Source: Flavihumibacter rivuli (GTDB lineage: Bacteria; Bacteroidota; Bacteroidia; Chitinophagales; Chitinophagaceae). Taken from it: 64,000 nucleotides of DNA. The stretch is taken from positions 2,074,001 through 2,138,000 of the forward strand of contig NZ_CP092334.1 of NCBI RefSeq assembly GCF_018595685.2. Direction: 5' to 3'. Positions within the stretch are counted from its first letter, which is position 1; every line of letters starts with the position of its first letter. A program made the translations under genes and the position numbers. This document shows positions 17,396 through 25,410 of this stretch, one piece after another. The notes under the pieces were generated by a model. That model saw nothing but the letters and a program-made list of their open reading frames with translations, had not been told where the DNA came from and searched no databases.

Positions 17396-17848
17396 ATGGA
17401 GCGTGAAGAACTTATCAGCCGGCTCACTGAATCCAGGGAAGAAACCCTACGCTGTTTCATAATGGACGAAGCCCAGCTAGAATTATCCTTATCACCCGAC
17501 AAATGGACGGTAAAAGAGATCCTTATTCACCTGGCGGATGCAGAATCAGTTCTTCTTGAAAGGATAAAGCGGATCATAGCAGAACCCAAACAGGTACTCT
17601 GGGCATTTGACCAGGACCAATGGGCCAAAAATCTTGAGTATGAATCATATCCGTTACAGTTAGCCGCTAATCAATACAAAGCATGCAGGGATGTAAGCAT
17701 CTATTTGTGTAACAAGTATTTTGACCAGTACGGGAATAAGGAATTTGTACATAGCGCGACTGGCTTACGGACACTTAGGGAAGAAATGATAAAAATTGCT
17801 GAACATAATCTCAATCATTTAGCGCAAATAAGGCAAATACTAAAGTAA
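17396..17848 (+). CDS. DinB-family protein
   Basis: This 150-residue four-helix-bundle protein is of the DinB/YfiT type. The motif DKWTVKEILIHLADAE near residue 36 and the C-terminal EHNLNHLAQIRQIL supply the His triad typical of metal-binding DinB proteins; members include thiol transferases. It is unrelated to DNA polymerase IV despite the name. The specific reaction is unknown. Confidence 0.85.
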   Translation: MEREELISRLTESREETLRCFIMDEAQLELSLSPDKWTVKEILIHLADAESVLLERIKRIIAEPKQVLWAFDQDQWAKNLEYESYPLQLAANQYKACRDVSIYLCNKYFDQYGNKEFVHSATGLRTLREEMIKIAEHNLNHLAQIRQILK

Positions 17849-17939
17849 CCACTTCAGGCCGGCTTGAAAGTTAATACCCCTCTTTAAATACCCAATTGAT
17901 CCAGCCCTTTGATCTGTTAATCTATAATAGACAGTTAAA

Positions 17940-18401
17940 ATGAACTACTTAAAACAGGATCAAATTGAAGAGATCAATGGAAATGTGCTGTGTTGGCTTG
18001 CCACTACTAGCGAATCCGGGCAGCCGAATGTTTCGCCAAAAGAAATGTTCCTATGCCTGGACAATAAAACTATAATCATTGCCAACATCTCATCACCAGG
18101 CAGTGTCAAGAACATTCAGACCAATCCTAAAGTATGCTTTAGCTCCATAGATGTGTTCAGGCAAAAGGGCTTTAAGATCTACGGGGAAGCCACAATACTT
18201 GGAAACGATGGCAACAATTCATTTGAGGAATTCAGGAAGATCTTGATCAACAGGTATGGGAATAGTTTCCCAATCCTTTCGGTTATCCGGATCAATATTT
18301 CATCAATTCAAAAAATTCTGGCTCCCAGCTATTTATTCAATTTGGGTAAATCGGAAGAGGAAATGATCAATGATGCAAAAAACACATACAACATTAAATA
18401 G
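17940..18401 (+). CDS. Pyridoxamine-5'-phosphate-oxidase-like flavin-binding protein
   Basis: This 153-residue protein has the split-barrel PNPOx-like pattern: LCWLATTSESGQPNVSPKEMF at the N-terminus, then IIIANISSPGSVKNIQTNPKVCFSSIDVF and FKIYGEATIL. Such proteins bind FMN or a related cofactor and act on small molecules. The gene lies in the AT-rich block between the DinB-like and GNAT genes, with a 32-bp gap to the latter. Confidence 0.85.
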   Translation: MNYLKQDQIEEINGNVLCWLATTSESGQPNVSPKEMFLCLDNKTIIIANISSPGSVKNIQTNPKVCFSSIDVFRQKGFKIYGEATILGNDGNNSFEEFRKILINRYGNSFPILSVIRINISSIQKILAPSYLFNLGKSEEEMINDAKNTYNIK

Positions 18402-18433
18402 AAAACAACAGTCAACTATTTAAATTTTTCAAT

Positions 18434-18832
18434 ATGGAAATTGAGTATAAAATAAACCTTATCCCAGAGCCAGATCAAATCATAGAATTGTACAAAAGCG
18501 CCCAATTAATCCGGCCGGTTGACGACAAGGAAAGAATAGCAGAAATGTTCGCCAATTCAAACATTATTGTTACAGCATGGCTGGGAGAAAAACTTATTGG
18601 TGTAGCAAGATCCATAACAGATTGGGTCTGGTCATGCTACCTGGCAGATTTAGCCATACATCCATTGCACCAGAAAAAAGGAATTGGAAAGCGACTGGTA
18701 GAGATCACCCAAAAAGAACTTGGCGATAAATCAATGATCCTGCTGCTCTCAGTTCCTACAGCATTGGATTATTACCCAAAAATCGGGTTCGAAAAACAAA
18801 ACAGCAGTTTTATCATCAACAGGAAAAATTAA
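18434..18832 (+). CDS. GNAT-family N-acetyltransferase
   Basis: This 132-residue protein has the acetyl-CoA-binding motif A in LADLAIHPLHQKKGIGKRLV (Q/RxxGxG/A form) and the later strand LDYYPKIGFEK typical of GNAT enzymes. The acceptor is unknown. It is probably co-transcribed with the preceding PNPOx-like gene. Confidence 0.88.
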   Translation: MEIEYKINLIPEPDQIIELYKSAQLIRPVDDKERIAEMFANSNIIVTAWLGEKLIGVARSITDWVWSCYLADLAIHPLHQKKGIGKRLVEITQKELGDKSMILLLSVPTALDYYPKIGFEKQNSSFIINRKN

Positions 18833-18882
18833 TACTAAGGTCAAATCCCGGCGGCAAGTCCCTTTATTCAATTCTTTATAAC

Positions 18883-19563
18883 ATGAGACTACAACTATTC
18901 GTGCTATTAAGCATAGTCACGATCCTGCTTTCTTGCGAAAAGAACAAGGAAGACATTAAACCTATTCGTCCTAATTTACCTTTCCCGGAAAACATCCGGC
19001 ACTTAGTGGTAAAAGATATTGATACCATTTTTGTTCAAAATGGCCAAAACGGATTCCATCTAGTCGGCAATGACCTAAATGATATAGAATACAGCGTAAA
19101 GCAGGACACCTTGTTTATTGCACCAGTTGATGACAAACCCATCAAGGCACTTCATCTCTATTCACAGAAGTTAAAATCCTTGGATATCTCTGATTCCAGG
19201 ATCTGTGCCATCAACCTGAACCAACCCACAGACAGCATAAGGTTCGACCTGAAAGGAATCGATTCCGTGAAAAGCAATACTAATTGTAAATACAATTATG
19301 GTGTAATGGAAAATGTAAAGGGAACTTTTACCGGAACATCTGAAACCTACAATATCACTACCAGTCAAAACTGCACAGTGAACAGCAAAGATTACAGGAG
19401 TCAGTTTACTTATGTTTTCGCATGGGATTCCTCCAGGATCTATATCGGTGCGGGGTATTACCTAAGCGTAATAGCTTGTCATGAAAGCAGGGTCTATTTT
19501 TGGGAAACCCCACAACAGGAATTACTTTCTACCTGTGGTAATGGTCAAATCATAAGAATGTAG
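18883..19563 (+). CDS. Lipoprotein with GIN/DUF2807-like beta-helical region
   Basis: This 226-residue protein has a lipoprotein signal (VLLSIVTILLSC, Cys near residue 18). The mature part is a series of short beta repeats (KALHLYSQKLKSLDISDSRI, SIRFDLKGIDSV) like the head GIN domain (DUF2807) of putative Bacteroidota auto-transporter adhesins. Function is unknown. A strong terminator follows after a 150-bp stretch in which nothing else is seen. Confidence 0.7.
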   Translation: MRLQLFVLLSIVTILLSCEKNKEDIKPIRPNLPFPENIRHLVVKDIDTIFVQNGQNGFHLVGNDLNDIEYSVKQDTLFIAPVDDKPIKALHLYSQKLKSLDISDSRICAINLNQPTDSIRFDLKGIDSVKSNTNCKYNYGVMENVKGTFTGTSETYNITTSQNCTVNSKDYRSQFTYVFAWDSSRIYIGAGYYLSVIACHESRVYFWETPQQELLSTCGNGQIIRM

Positions 19564-19712
19564 TTGCTGAATTAGTAGCAAGCCATTTTGACAACCAGTA
19601 GTTCCTGAATGATTGCTGCAGATACTGGCAATTTCCCAACATTCCACTTTCATTTCGGTCCAAATACTATTTGGTCAGTAAACAACAACCAGGATTAAAT
19701 ATTGTAATACAC

Positions 19713-19751
19713 AAAAAGTCCCGAGGCCCAAAAGGCGACGGGACTTTTTTT
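19713..19751. terminator. Bidirectional rho-independent terminator
   Basis: AAAAAGTCCCG-loop-CGGGACTTTTTTT lies between the convergent lipoprotein gene and the gene ending at 19800. T-runs are present for both strands (seven on plus, five on minus). Confidence 0.88.
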
Positions 19752-19799
19752 AAGAATCAATGCAATCCTGTTTAATCCAGGTAGCTACCCCTCCTGAAA

Positions 19800-20297
19800 T
19801 CAATACAGTTCATCTGGTGAAACAAGATCACCCTTCTTCAGTTTGATGCTTTTCATGGCTCGGTCAAACCTGGCTTTTTGCTCGTCAGTGACGTTGGCAT
19901 AGCCAATGATATAGTTATCCAGTTTCACATACTTCCACCAGTTACCTTTCTCATCCTTGCCTTCAGTACCCTCCCTTTGGGTCAAGAATTCCCTGGCAAG
20001 GAAGGGAGAATCCCCGCTATGGTCACCGGCAGCAGTATTCTTCTTACTGCCCGGACAGGTGATGAAAAGAATGGCATTGCCCTTGTACCAAAGCTGGCGT
20101 TCATAACAACCGGCATCATCCGAATAATGCCTTTCGGAAACAACGTCCCAGGGTAGTCGGATCCTGAGACGGTTCTGGGAATTACCCGGATCAGCCAAGG
20201 GATCTGGCATGGGGTAAGGTACTGGGTTGGTAAAACTGCTCAGGGAGCAAATTACAATGGCCAAAAGGCCGGCGAGGGAATGTTTGTTGCGTATCAT
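19800..20297 (-). CDS. Exported hypothetical protein
   Basis: This 165-residue protein has a signal peptide (KHSLAGLLAIVICSLSSF). No family was recognised. The mature part contains two cysteines (DDAGCYERQLWYKGNAILFITCPGS) spaced to form a disulphide, and a C-terminal helix (TDEQKARFDRAMKSIKLKK). It is monocistronic between a terminator and the thiolase gene. Confidence 0.75.
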   Translation of the reverse strand: MIRNKHSLAGLLAIVICSLSSFTNPVPYPMPDPLADPGNSQNRLRIRLPWDVVSERHYSDDAGCYERQLWYKGNAILFITCPGSKKNTAAGDHSGDSPFLAREFLTQREGTEGKDEKGNWWKYVKLDNYIIGYANVTDEQKARFDRAMKSIKLKKGDLVSPDELY

Positions 20298-20437
20298 GGC
20301 TAATGGTTTAATGGTACAATTAAATTAGTCCAACCATTCTGAGCCACGGAGTTAAATTGGGATGAAGGTAGCCTTCAGGATAAGATCCCTGTACTAATGA
20401 AATCGCCTGAAGCGATAAGCGGGAGCCACAAGAATAG

Positions 20438-20467
20438 TTTGGGGAGAAGTTTTGGCTTCTCCCCAAA
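20438..20467. other. Perfect 12-bp-stem hairpin downstream of the thiolase gene
   Basis: TTTGGGGAGAAG-TTTTGG-CTTCTCCCCAAA lies 45 bp after the thiolase stop. No T-run follows on either strand. It may terminate or stabilise the thiolase mRNA. The rest of the 20298-20512 gap shows nothing recognisable. Confidence 0.6.
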
Positions 20468-20512
20468 TTCCACTGTATTTGAACCTTAAAAAAAGCTTTC
20501 CAGACCTCATGA

Positions 20513-21706
20513 TCACAAGCCCTTATACACGATGGCCGCACCCTGCCCCACACCCACGCACATGGTGGCCAATCCATAACCACCTCCCCTTCTCTTCAGC
20601 TCATGTAGAAGGGTCGCGGATATCCTCGATCCACTGCAACCCAGTGGATGCCCCATAGCGATCGCACCACCATTCACATTCACCTTTGCGGGATCAAGTC
20701 CCAGGTCGCGGACACAGGCCAATGACTGGGAGGCAAAGGCTTCATTAAGTTCTGCCAATACCAGGTCATTTGCGGTTATATCTGCCCGTTGCAAGGCCTT
20801 TTGGGAAGCAGGAACCGGTCCGATACCCATGATCGATGGGTCCACTCCGGCAACTGCCATGGAGATAATTTCAGCCAGGGGCTGCAACCCATACTTCACC
20901 ACAGCAGCTTCACTGGCCAGCAACAAGGCAGCAGCACCATCATTGATACCGCTGGAGTTCCCGGCTGTTACCGTTCCATCCTTGGCGAAAGCCGGTTTCA
21001 ATGCAGCCAGCTTTTCCAACGAGGTTTGCCTGGGATGTTCATCCCTGTCCACTATGGTCGGCTCCTTGTTCTCGGTGGTTTCAATGGGAATGATCTCCGC
21101 AGACCATTTCCCGGCTGCGAGGGCAGCAGCATATTTATCCTGGCTGGCCAGGGCAAAAAGGTCCTGTTCCTCACGGGAGATCTTCCATTGCCTGGCTACA
21201 TTCTCGGCTGTCTCCCCCATGGAATAGGGATGGTACATATCCACCAGTTTCTTATTGGTAAAGCGCCAGCCAATGGTGGTATCATGGATCTCCTGTTTCC
21301 TAGCCCAGGCGCCATCGGCCTTGGCCATGACAAAGGGGGCACGGGTCATGCTTTCCGTTCCACCTGCTATATACAATTCGCCTTCCCCGCACCTGATGGC
21401 CCTGGCCGCATCCATAATAGACTGCAGGCCTGAAGCGCACAAGCGGTTCACGGTATTTCCGGCAACGCTTACAGGAAGGCCGGCCAGCAATGCCGCCATC
21501 CGCGCAACATCCCTGTTGTCTTCACCAGCCTGGTTGGCAGCCCCGGCGATCACGTCTTCAATAGCATTCACATCAATGGAAGGATTTCGCTGCACCAGGG
21601 CTTTGATCACGCTAGCCAGCAAGTCATCGGGACGCACATTCCGCAGGGAACCACCATAGCGACCTATAGGGGTTCGAACGGCGTCTATTACATAAACTTT
21701 GTTCAT
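20513..21706 (-). CDS. pcaF: Thiolase (acetyl-CoA acyltransferase, 3-oxoadipyl-CoA thiolase-like)
   Basis: This 397-residue enzyme counts from ATG 21706. The nucleophilic cysteine lies in NRLCASGLQS, and the C-terminal signature is NVNGGAIAMGHPLGCSGSR, containing the catalytic His and second Cys. ANQAGEDNRDVARMA and DTTIGWRF match the beta-ketoadipyl-CoA thiolase (PcaF/PaaJ) branch better than generic FadA, but the substrate is not proved and no other catabolic genes are adjacent. The frame opens at 21808; the added 34 residues overlap the divergent rlmN promoter region and are rejected. Confidence 0.9.
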   Translation of the reverse strand: MNKVYVIDAVRTPIGRYGGSLRNVRPDDLLASVIKALVQRNPSIDVNAIEDVIAGAANQAGEDNRDVARMAALLAGLPVSVAGNTVNRLCASGLQSIMDAARAIRCGEGELYIAGGTESMTRAPFVMAKADGAWARKQEIHDTTIGWRFTNKKLVDMYHPYSMGETAENVARQWKISREEQDLFALASQDKYAAALAAGKWSAEIIPIETTENKEPTIVDRDEHPRQTSLEKLAALKPAFAKDGTVTAGNSSGINDGAAALLLASEAAVVKYGLQPLAEIISMAVAGVDPSIMGIGPVPASQKALQRADITANDLVLAELNEAFASQSLACVRDLGLDPAKVNVNGGAIAMGHPLGCSGSRISATLLHELKRRGGGYGLATMCVGVGQGAAIVYKGL

Positions 21707-21866
21707 ATGGGCAATTTGGGGTTGCAAGATAGAATTGAATTTTGGATTGCCGCCCCCCAAGGCGGGGATTGGTTCTGACAAGCCCCCAGGGAACCCGTTT
21801 ATACCCACCCAGCCTGCATTTCAGGAGGCTAAAAGGCCTCGGGGACCCTGTTCCCCGAATCTATCG

Positions 21867-21874
21867 TACTTTTG
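21867..21874 (+). promoter_or_regulatory. Candidate -7 box for rlmN
   Basis: TACTTTTG fits TAnnTTTG and ends 4 nt before the rlmN ATG, implying a start of transcription at or near the initiation codon. Confidence 0.45.
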
Positions 21875-21878
21875 CAGC

Positions 21879-22925
21879 ATGTTAAAATTGGCAAAGAAGA
21901 ATATCAGGCAGCTCAGCAAAGAGGAACTGGAGCAGTATTTTGAAGGAATTGGCGAGAAAAAGTTCCGCGCTAAGCAGGTATATGAATGGCTGTGGGCCAA
22001 ACAAGCCCATCGCTTTGAAGACATGACCAACCTGAGTAAGGATCTGAGGAACAAGATGGAAGAGCATTTCTCCCTCCCCGCATTGAAGGTGGACACCACC
22101 CAGTTCAGTGCCGATGGCACCATCAAAAGCCGTTTCCGTACGGTTGATGGCCACCTGGTGGAAGGCGTACTCATCCCCACCGATGAGCGCAAGACCGCCT
22201 GCGTTTCTTCCCAGATCGGTTGCTCCCTGAGCTGTAAGTTCTGCGCCACTGGATACATGGACCGCAAGCGCAACCTGGAATTTGATGAGATCTACGATGA
22301 AGTGGTGCTTATCAACAAGCAAAGCGAAGAAGCCTATGGAAAGAAACTGACCAATATCGTCTTCATGGGGATGGGCGAACCCTTGCTCAACTACAAGAAT
22401 GTACTAAAAGCGATCGAGATGATCAGCTCACCGGAAGGATTGGGCATGAGTCCCCGCCGCATTACAGTATCCACCGCCGGTGTCGCCAAAATGATCAGGC
22501 AGCTGGGCGATGACAAGGTACGTTTCAAACTGGCCCTTTCCCTGCATGCTGCCAACGATGCCAAGCGCCATGAGATCATGCCCATTAATGACACCAATAA
22601 TATCAAGTCGCTGGTGGAAGCGCTGAACTATTTCTACCAGCAGACCGGCAACGAGATCACTTTCGAATACATCCTGTTCAAGGATTTCAATGACAGCCTC
22701 CAGGATGCAGATGAACTGGTGAAACTCTACCGCAAGGTACCGGTGGACCTGATCAATATCATCGAATACAACCCCATTGACCTGGCCGCATTCGAAAAGC
22801 CCGATGAGGACAAGACCATGGCCTTCATGCATTACCTCGAAAAACAAAGGGTGAATGTCCGCCTGCGCAGGAGCCGGGGTAAGGATATTGATGCCGCCTG
22901 CGGACAATTGGCCAATAAGGGCTAA
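21879..22925 (+). CDS. rlmN: Dual-specificity 23S rRNA/tRNA adenine-C2 methyltransferase
   Basis: This 348-residue radical-SAM enzyme methylates C2 of A2503 in 23S rRNA and A37 in some tRNAs. The CxxxCxxC motif for the [4Fe-4S] cluster is in GCSLSCKFCATGYM, followed by NIVFMGMGEPLLNYKNV and ISTAGV-like VSTAGVAKM. The C-terminal catalytic Cys lies in DIDAACGQL. The frame is open upstream to 21699, but the 60 extra residues are not RlmN-like, and the promoter box supports ATG 21879. Confidence 0.96.
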   Translation: MLKLAKKNIRQLSKEELEQYFEGIGEKKFRAKQVYEWLWAKQAHRFEDMTNLSKDLRNKMEEHFSLPALKVDTTQFSADGTIKSRFRTVDGHLVEGVLIPTDERKTACVSSQIGCSLSCKFCATGYMDRKRNLEFDEIYDEVVLINKQSEEAYGKKLTNIVFMGMGEPLLNYKNVLKAIEMISSPEGLGMSPRRITVSTAGVAKMIRQLGDDKVRFKLALSLHAANDAKRHEIMPINDTNNIKSLVEALNYFYQQTGNEITFEYILFKDFNDSLQDADELVKLYRKVPVDLINIIEYNPIDLAAFEKPDEDKTMAFMHYLEKQRVNVRLRRSRGKDIDAACGQLANKG

Positions 22926-22959
22926 TCAAATTTTATTGAGAAGGAAGGGGATCAGGGAT

Positions 22960-23310
22960 TCAATCACCCTTTAGTTTCCAGCCTTTGGCATACAGGAGTT
23001 CCCGGACCTTTGGAATACTGGAAGGTCCAAAGCCATGCAATGCCAACAGGTCAGCGGCAGTAAAAGAAGAAAGTTTTTTCAAGGTAGTGATCCCTGCACC
23101 AGTCAATGCCCTTTGGGCCGGGGCAGGAAGCCCTTCCATCCAATCTTTCCCGGTAGCTGTAATTACTTTTTTGGTTACTGCTTCCCCTTTCGTTTCAGGA
23201 GTTTTCTTTTTTGTATTACTGGCGGACCTGGACAAGTTTTTCCTGGCCGCCCTCTCACGGTTTTGCATAACCCGGAAATGCACAATCTGCCTGATCAGCT
23301 GCATCGGCAT
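22960..23310 (-). CDS. Helix-hairpin-helix (RNA polymerase alpha-CTD-like) protein
   Basis: This 116-residue protein has a basic, low-complexity N-terminal half (NRERAARKNLSRSASNTKKK). The C-terminal half, GLPAPAQRALTGAGITTLKKL followed by FTAADLLALHGFGPSSIPKV, is the helix-hairpin-helix pattern of the RNA polymerase alpha C-terminal domain and related small DNA-binding proteins. Role unknown; nucleic-acid binding is likely. ATGs at 23304 and 23268 are alternative starts. Confidence 0.75.
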   Translation of the reverse strand: MPMQLIRQIVHFRVMQNRERAARKNLSRSASNTKKKTPETKGEAVTKKVITATGKDWMEGLPAPAQRALTGAGITTLKKLSSFTAADLLALHGFGPSSIPKVRELLYAKGWKLKGD

Positions 23311-23341
23311 ATGACCAACAGGTCACCAATACTTCCATTTA

Positions 23342-23378
23342 CCCGTTGGTCAGAAGGCAAAACCTAAGCGACGGGGCT
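23342..23378 (+). repeat. Diverged copy of the CCCGTTGGTCA palindrome
   Basis: CCCGTTGGTCAGAAGGCA ... GCGACGGGG resembles the reverse complement of the element at 15141-15166 and 40138-40163 (CCCGTTGGTCATAAGACA ... CAACGGGG), with an enlarged loop. It directly precedes the long palindrome at 23381. Confidence 0.45.
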
Positions 23379-23380
23379 TA

Positions 23381-23456
23381 GGCCACGAAGGCTCTAAGAC
23401 TCGAAGTAACACAAAGGCGCCTTTGTGTTACTTCGAGTCTTCGTGTCTTTGTGGCC
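23381..23456. repeat. Long near-perfect palindrome, GGCCAC...GTGGCC
   Basis: This 76-bp inverted repeat centres on GGCGCC. The inner 23 bp of each arm (AAGACTCGAAGTAACACAAAGGC) pair perfectly and the outer arms pair with five mismatches. It is built from degenerate (C/T)GAAG and CACAAAG units. It lies between the HhH gene and the Spy-like gene, and shares GTAACxCAAAGG with the repeats around the GxxExxY gene and its outer arms with 50645-50724. Confidence 0.88.
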
Positions 23457-23569
23457 CAATACATTTAAATAGCACAATCACGCATGACAAATAACAGGTT
23501 GATGTTAATTCCCATTTAACAATTAAACCCAGGAATCGAATACTGGTCTATTTAGTAAAAGAAGGAAAA

Positions 23570-24190
23570 ATGAAAAAGCTACTGACATTACTGATGATCA
23601 TGGGCCTGGGTGCAGGAACTGTTGCAGCTCAACACCATAAAGGAGGCATAGGAAATCATCACCAGGGCAAATCCAGGCAGGCATTTGCCGGGCAACTAAA
23701 ACTTACGGAAAGCCAGCAGAAGGAAATGCAAAAACTCCGCAAGGAACAACAGGAGAAAATGCAATCGCTGTACAACAATGACCAGTTGACCCTTGGCGAA
23801 TACAAAAAGCAAAAGGAACAACTCAGGAAGGACTATGATGCAAAGAGGAAGTCCGTGTTCACCCCACAGCAACTGGAACAGCTTGAAAAAATGAAAGCAG
23901 AAAGAAAGGCCATGAAAGAAGTGGACGCAAAGGCAAGACTGGAAAAAATGGCCATCAAACTGGACCTCAATGCTGCCCAGAAAGAAAAAATGCAGGGTTT
24001 GCAACAAAGCTTCCGGGAGCAGGCCGATGTGATCAGGGCCAATGAAGCCATTGGCAGGGAAGAGCAGAAAAAGCAATTGAAAGCCCTGGCAGTCAAGCAT
24101 AAAGAAGCAATGGGTGGCGTACTTTCACCAGCACAACAGAAGGTGCTGGAGGAACTGAAACGCCGACACCAAAAGCATGAAGCTCGTTAA
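23570..24190 (+). CDS. Spy/CpxP-like periplasmic protein
   Basis: This 206-residue protein has a signal peptide (MKKLLTLLMIMGLGAGTVAAQ), a His-rich stretch (HHKGGIGNHHQGK) and a long, charged, all-helical region with four LTxxQ-like elements (LKLTESQQKEM, FTPQQLEQL, LDLNAAQKEKM, LSPAQQKVL). This is the pattern of Spy/CpxP chaperone-like proteins that respond to envelope or metal stress. The His-rich segment may bind metal. A terminator follows. Confidence 0.78.
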   Translation: MKKLLTLLMIMGLGAGTVAAQHHKGGIGNHHQGKSRQAFAGQLKLTESQQKEMQKLRKEQQEKMQSLYNNDQLTLGEYKKQKEQLRKDYDAKRKSVFTPQQLEQLEKMKAERKAMKEVDAKARLEKMAIKLDLNAAQKEKMQGLQQSFREQADVIRANEAIGREEQKKQLKALAVKHKEAMGGVLSPAQQKVLEELKRRHQKHEAR

Positions 24191-24210
24191 TCTGTTCCCA
24201 ATAAACCCAC

Positions 24211-24239
24211 AAAAAGACAGGCATCTGGCCTGTCTTTTG
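24211..24239. terminator. Rho-independent terminator
   Basis: AAAAAGACAGGC-ATCTG-GCCTGTCTTTT lies just after the Spy-like gene. The -7 box of the next gene starts directly at its end. Confidence 0.85.
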
Positions 24240-24247
24240 TAATTTTG
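24240..24247 (+). promoter_or_regulatory. Candidate -7 box for the pseudouridine synthase operon
   Basis: TAATTTTG fits TAnnTTTG and lies 37 nt before the ATG at 24285. It begins immediately after the preceding terminator. Confidence 0.45.
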
Positions 24248-24284
24248 CCGCCATCCCTGTTGAAAAACAGTAAACTACTACAAA

Positions 24285-25382
24285 ATGAAAAAGACTACCG
24301 GGTTCGAGAAATTCGCGAACAAGAAAAAGTCCGGCACCGTAAAGGAAGCCTACCGCCAGGAAAAAAGGGTTGAGCGCAAGGAGCGTGAAGACGAGATCAA
24401 CCAACATTATAATGAGAGGCGCCAGAAAAAGGCCAACAGCCAGCCCTTCGATAATAACAGGAAAGGAGACCGTGGGAAGAGAGAAGAAAAGCCAACTGTT
24501 GGAACAGGAACAAATCCCCGCCAGGCAAAGAGCAAATTTGCATCCCGACTGGAAAAATCCTTTCAGCAGGAAGAGAAAACTTCGTTTACTGCAGACCGTA
24601 AGCCTGCGACACCTGCCCCGGCAAATAAGCCTGTGACCGGCACTGAGCCTATGCCACTGAACAAATTCATTGCCCATGCCGGTGTTTGCGCCAGGCGTGA
24701 AGCTGCTGAACTGGTAAAGCAGGGTATTGTTAGCGTGAATGGCCAATTGGTCACTGAACCCGGCTTCAAGGTTACCGCAAAGGATGAAGTGAAAGTGAAG
24801 GGCAAGAAAGTATTCCTTTCCAGGAACAACGTATATATCCTGCTGAACAAGCCTAAGGATTATATCACTACCACCGACGATCCGCAAGGCCGCAAGACCG
24901 TACTGGACCTGATCAAGCAGGCGACTGATGAAAGGGTATACCCTATCGGCCGCCTGGACCGCAATACCAGCGGGGTTTTGCTGCTGACCAACGACGGTGA
25001 ATTGGCCCAGATCCTCTCCCACCCCAAACACGGAATCAAGAAAGTATATGAAGTGAAACTTGACCGTCCGCTTACCAAGACCGATTTCGAAACCATCCTC
25101 AATGGTATCACCCTCGAAGATGGCTTCATTGCACCGGATGCACTGGGCTATGCTGATCCCAAGGACAAGTCCGTAATCGGCATTGAGATCCACAGCGGCC
25201 GCAACCGCATCGTACGCCGCATCTTCGAACACCTGAAATATGATGTGAAGGGACTGGACCGCGTGATGTTCGCCGGCCTGACCAAGAAGAACGTGAACCG
25301 CGGCAGGTGGCGTTACCTGAATGAAAAGGAAGTGCGTATCCTGAAGCACTTTAATAAGTCCGCTAAGAAGCAGGCCGACTAA
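24285..25382 (+). CDS. RsuA/RluB-family rRNA pseudouridine synthase
   Basis: This 365-residue protein has a basic, low-complexity N-terminal extension of about 120 residues, an S4 RNA-binding domain (PLNKFIAHAGVCARREAAEL, VSVNGQLV) and the catalytic domain with the Asp motif GRLDRNTSGVLLLTNDGEL and GRNRIVRRIFEHL. It isomerises uridine in rRNA; whether it is the RluB, RluE or RluF type is not resolved. The disordered extension is common in Bacteroidota homologues. A second pseudouridine synthase follows 28 bp later. Confidence 0.93.
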   Translation: MKKTTGFEKFANKKKSGTVKEAYRQEKRVERKEREDEINQHYNERRQKKANSQPFDNNRKGDRGKREEKPTVGTGTNPRQAKSKFASRLEKSFQQEEKTSFTADRKPATPAPANKPVTGTEPMPLNKFIAHAGVCARREAAELVKQGIVSVNGQLVTEPGFKVTAKDEVKVKGKKVFLSRNNVYILLNKPKDYITTTDDPQGRKTVLDLIKQATDERVYPIGRLDRNTSGVLLLTNDGELAQILSHPKHGIKKVYEVKLDRPLTKTDFETILNGITLEDGFIAPDALGYADPKDKSVIGIEIHSGRNRIVRRIFEHLKYDVKGLDRVMFAGLTKKNVNRGRWRYLNEKEVRILKHFNKSAKKQAD

Positions 25383-25410
25383 CCCTATTGCTGTGCCAGA
25401 TCGATCAAAT

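Noticed and set aside
17396..17848. Calling the DinB-family genes DNA polymerase IV
   Set aside because: They are the unrelated DinB/YfiT four-helix-bundle family; the true Y-family polymerase gene is at 36921-38075.
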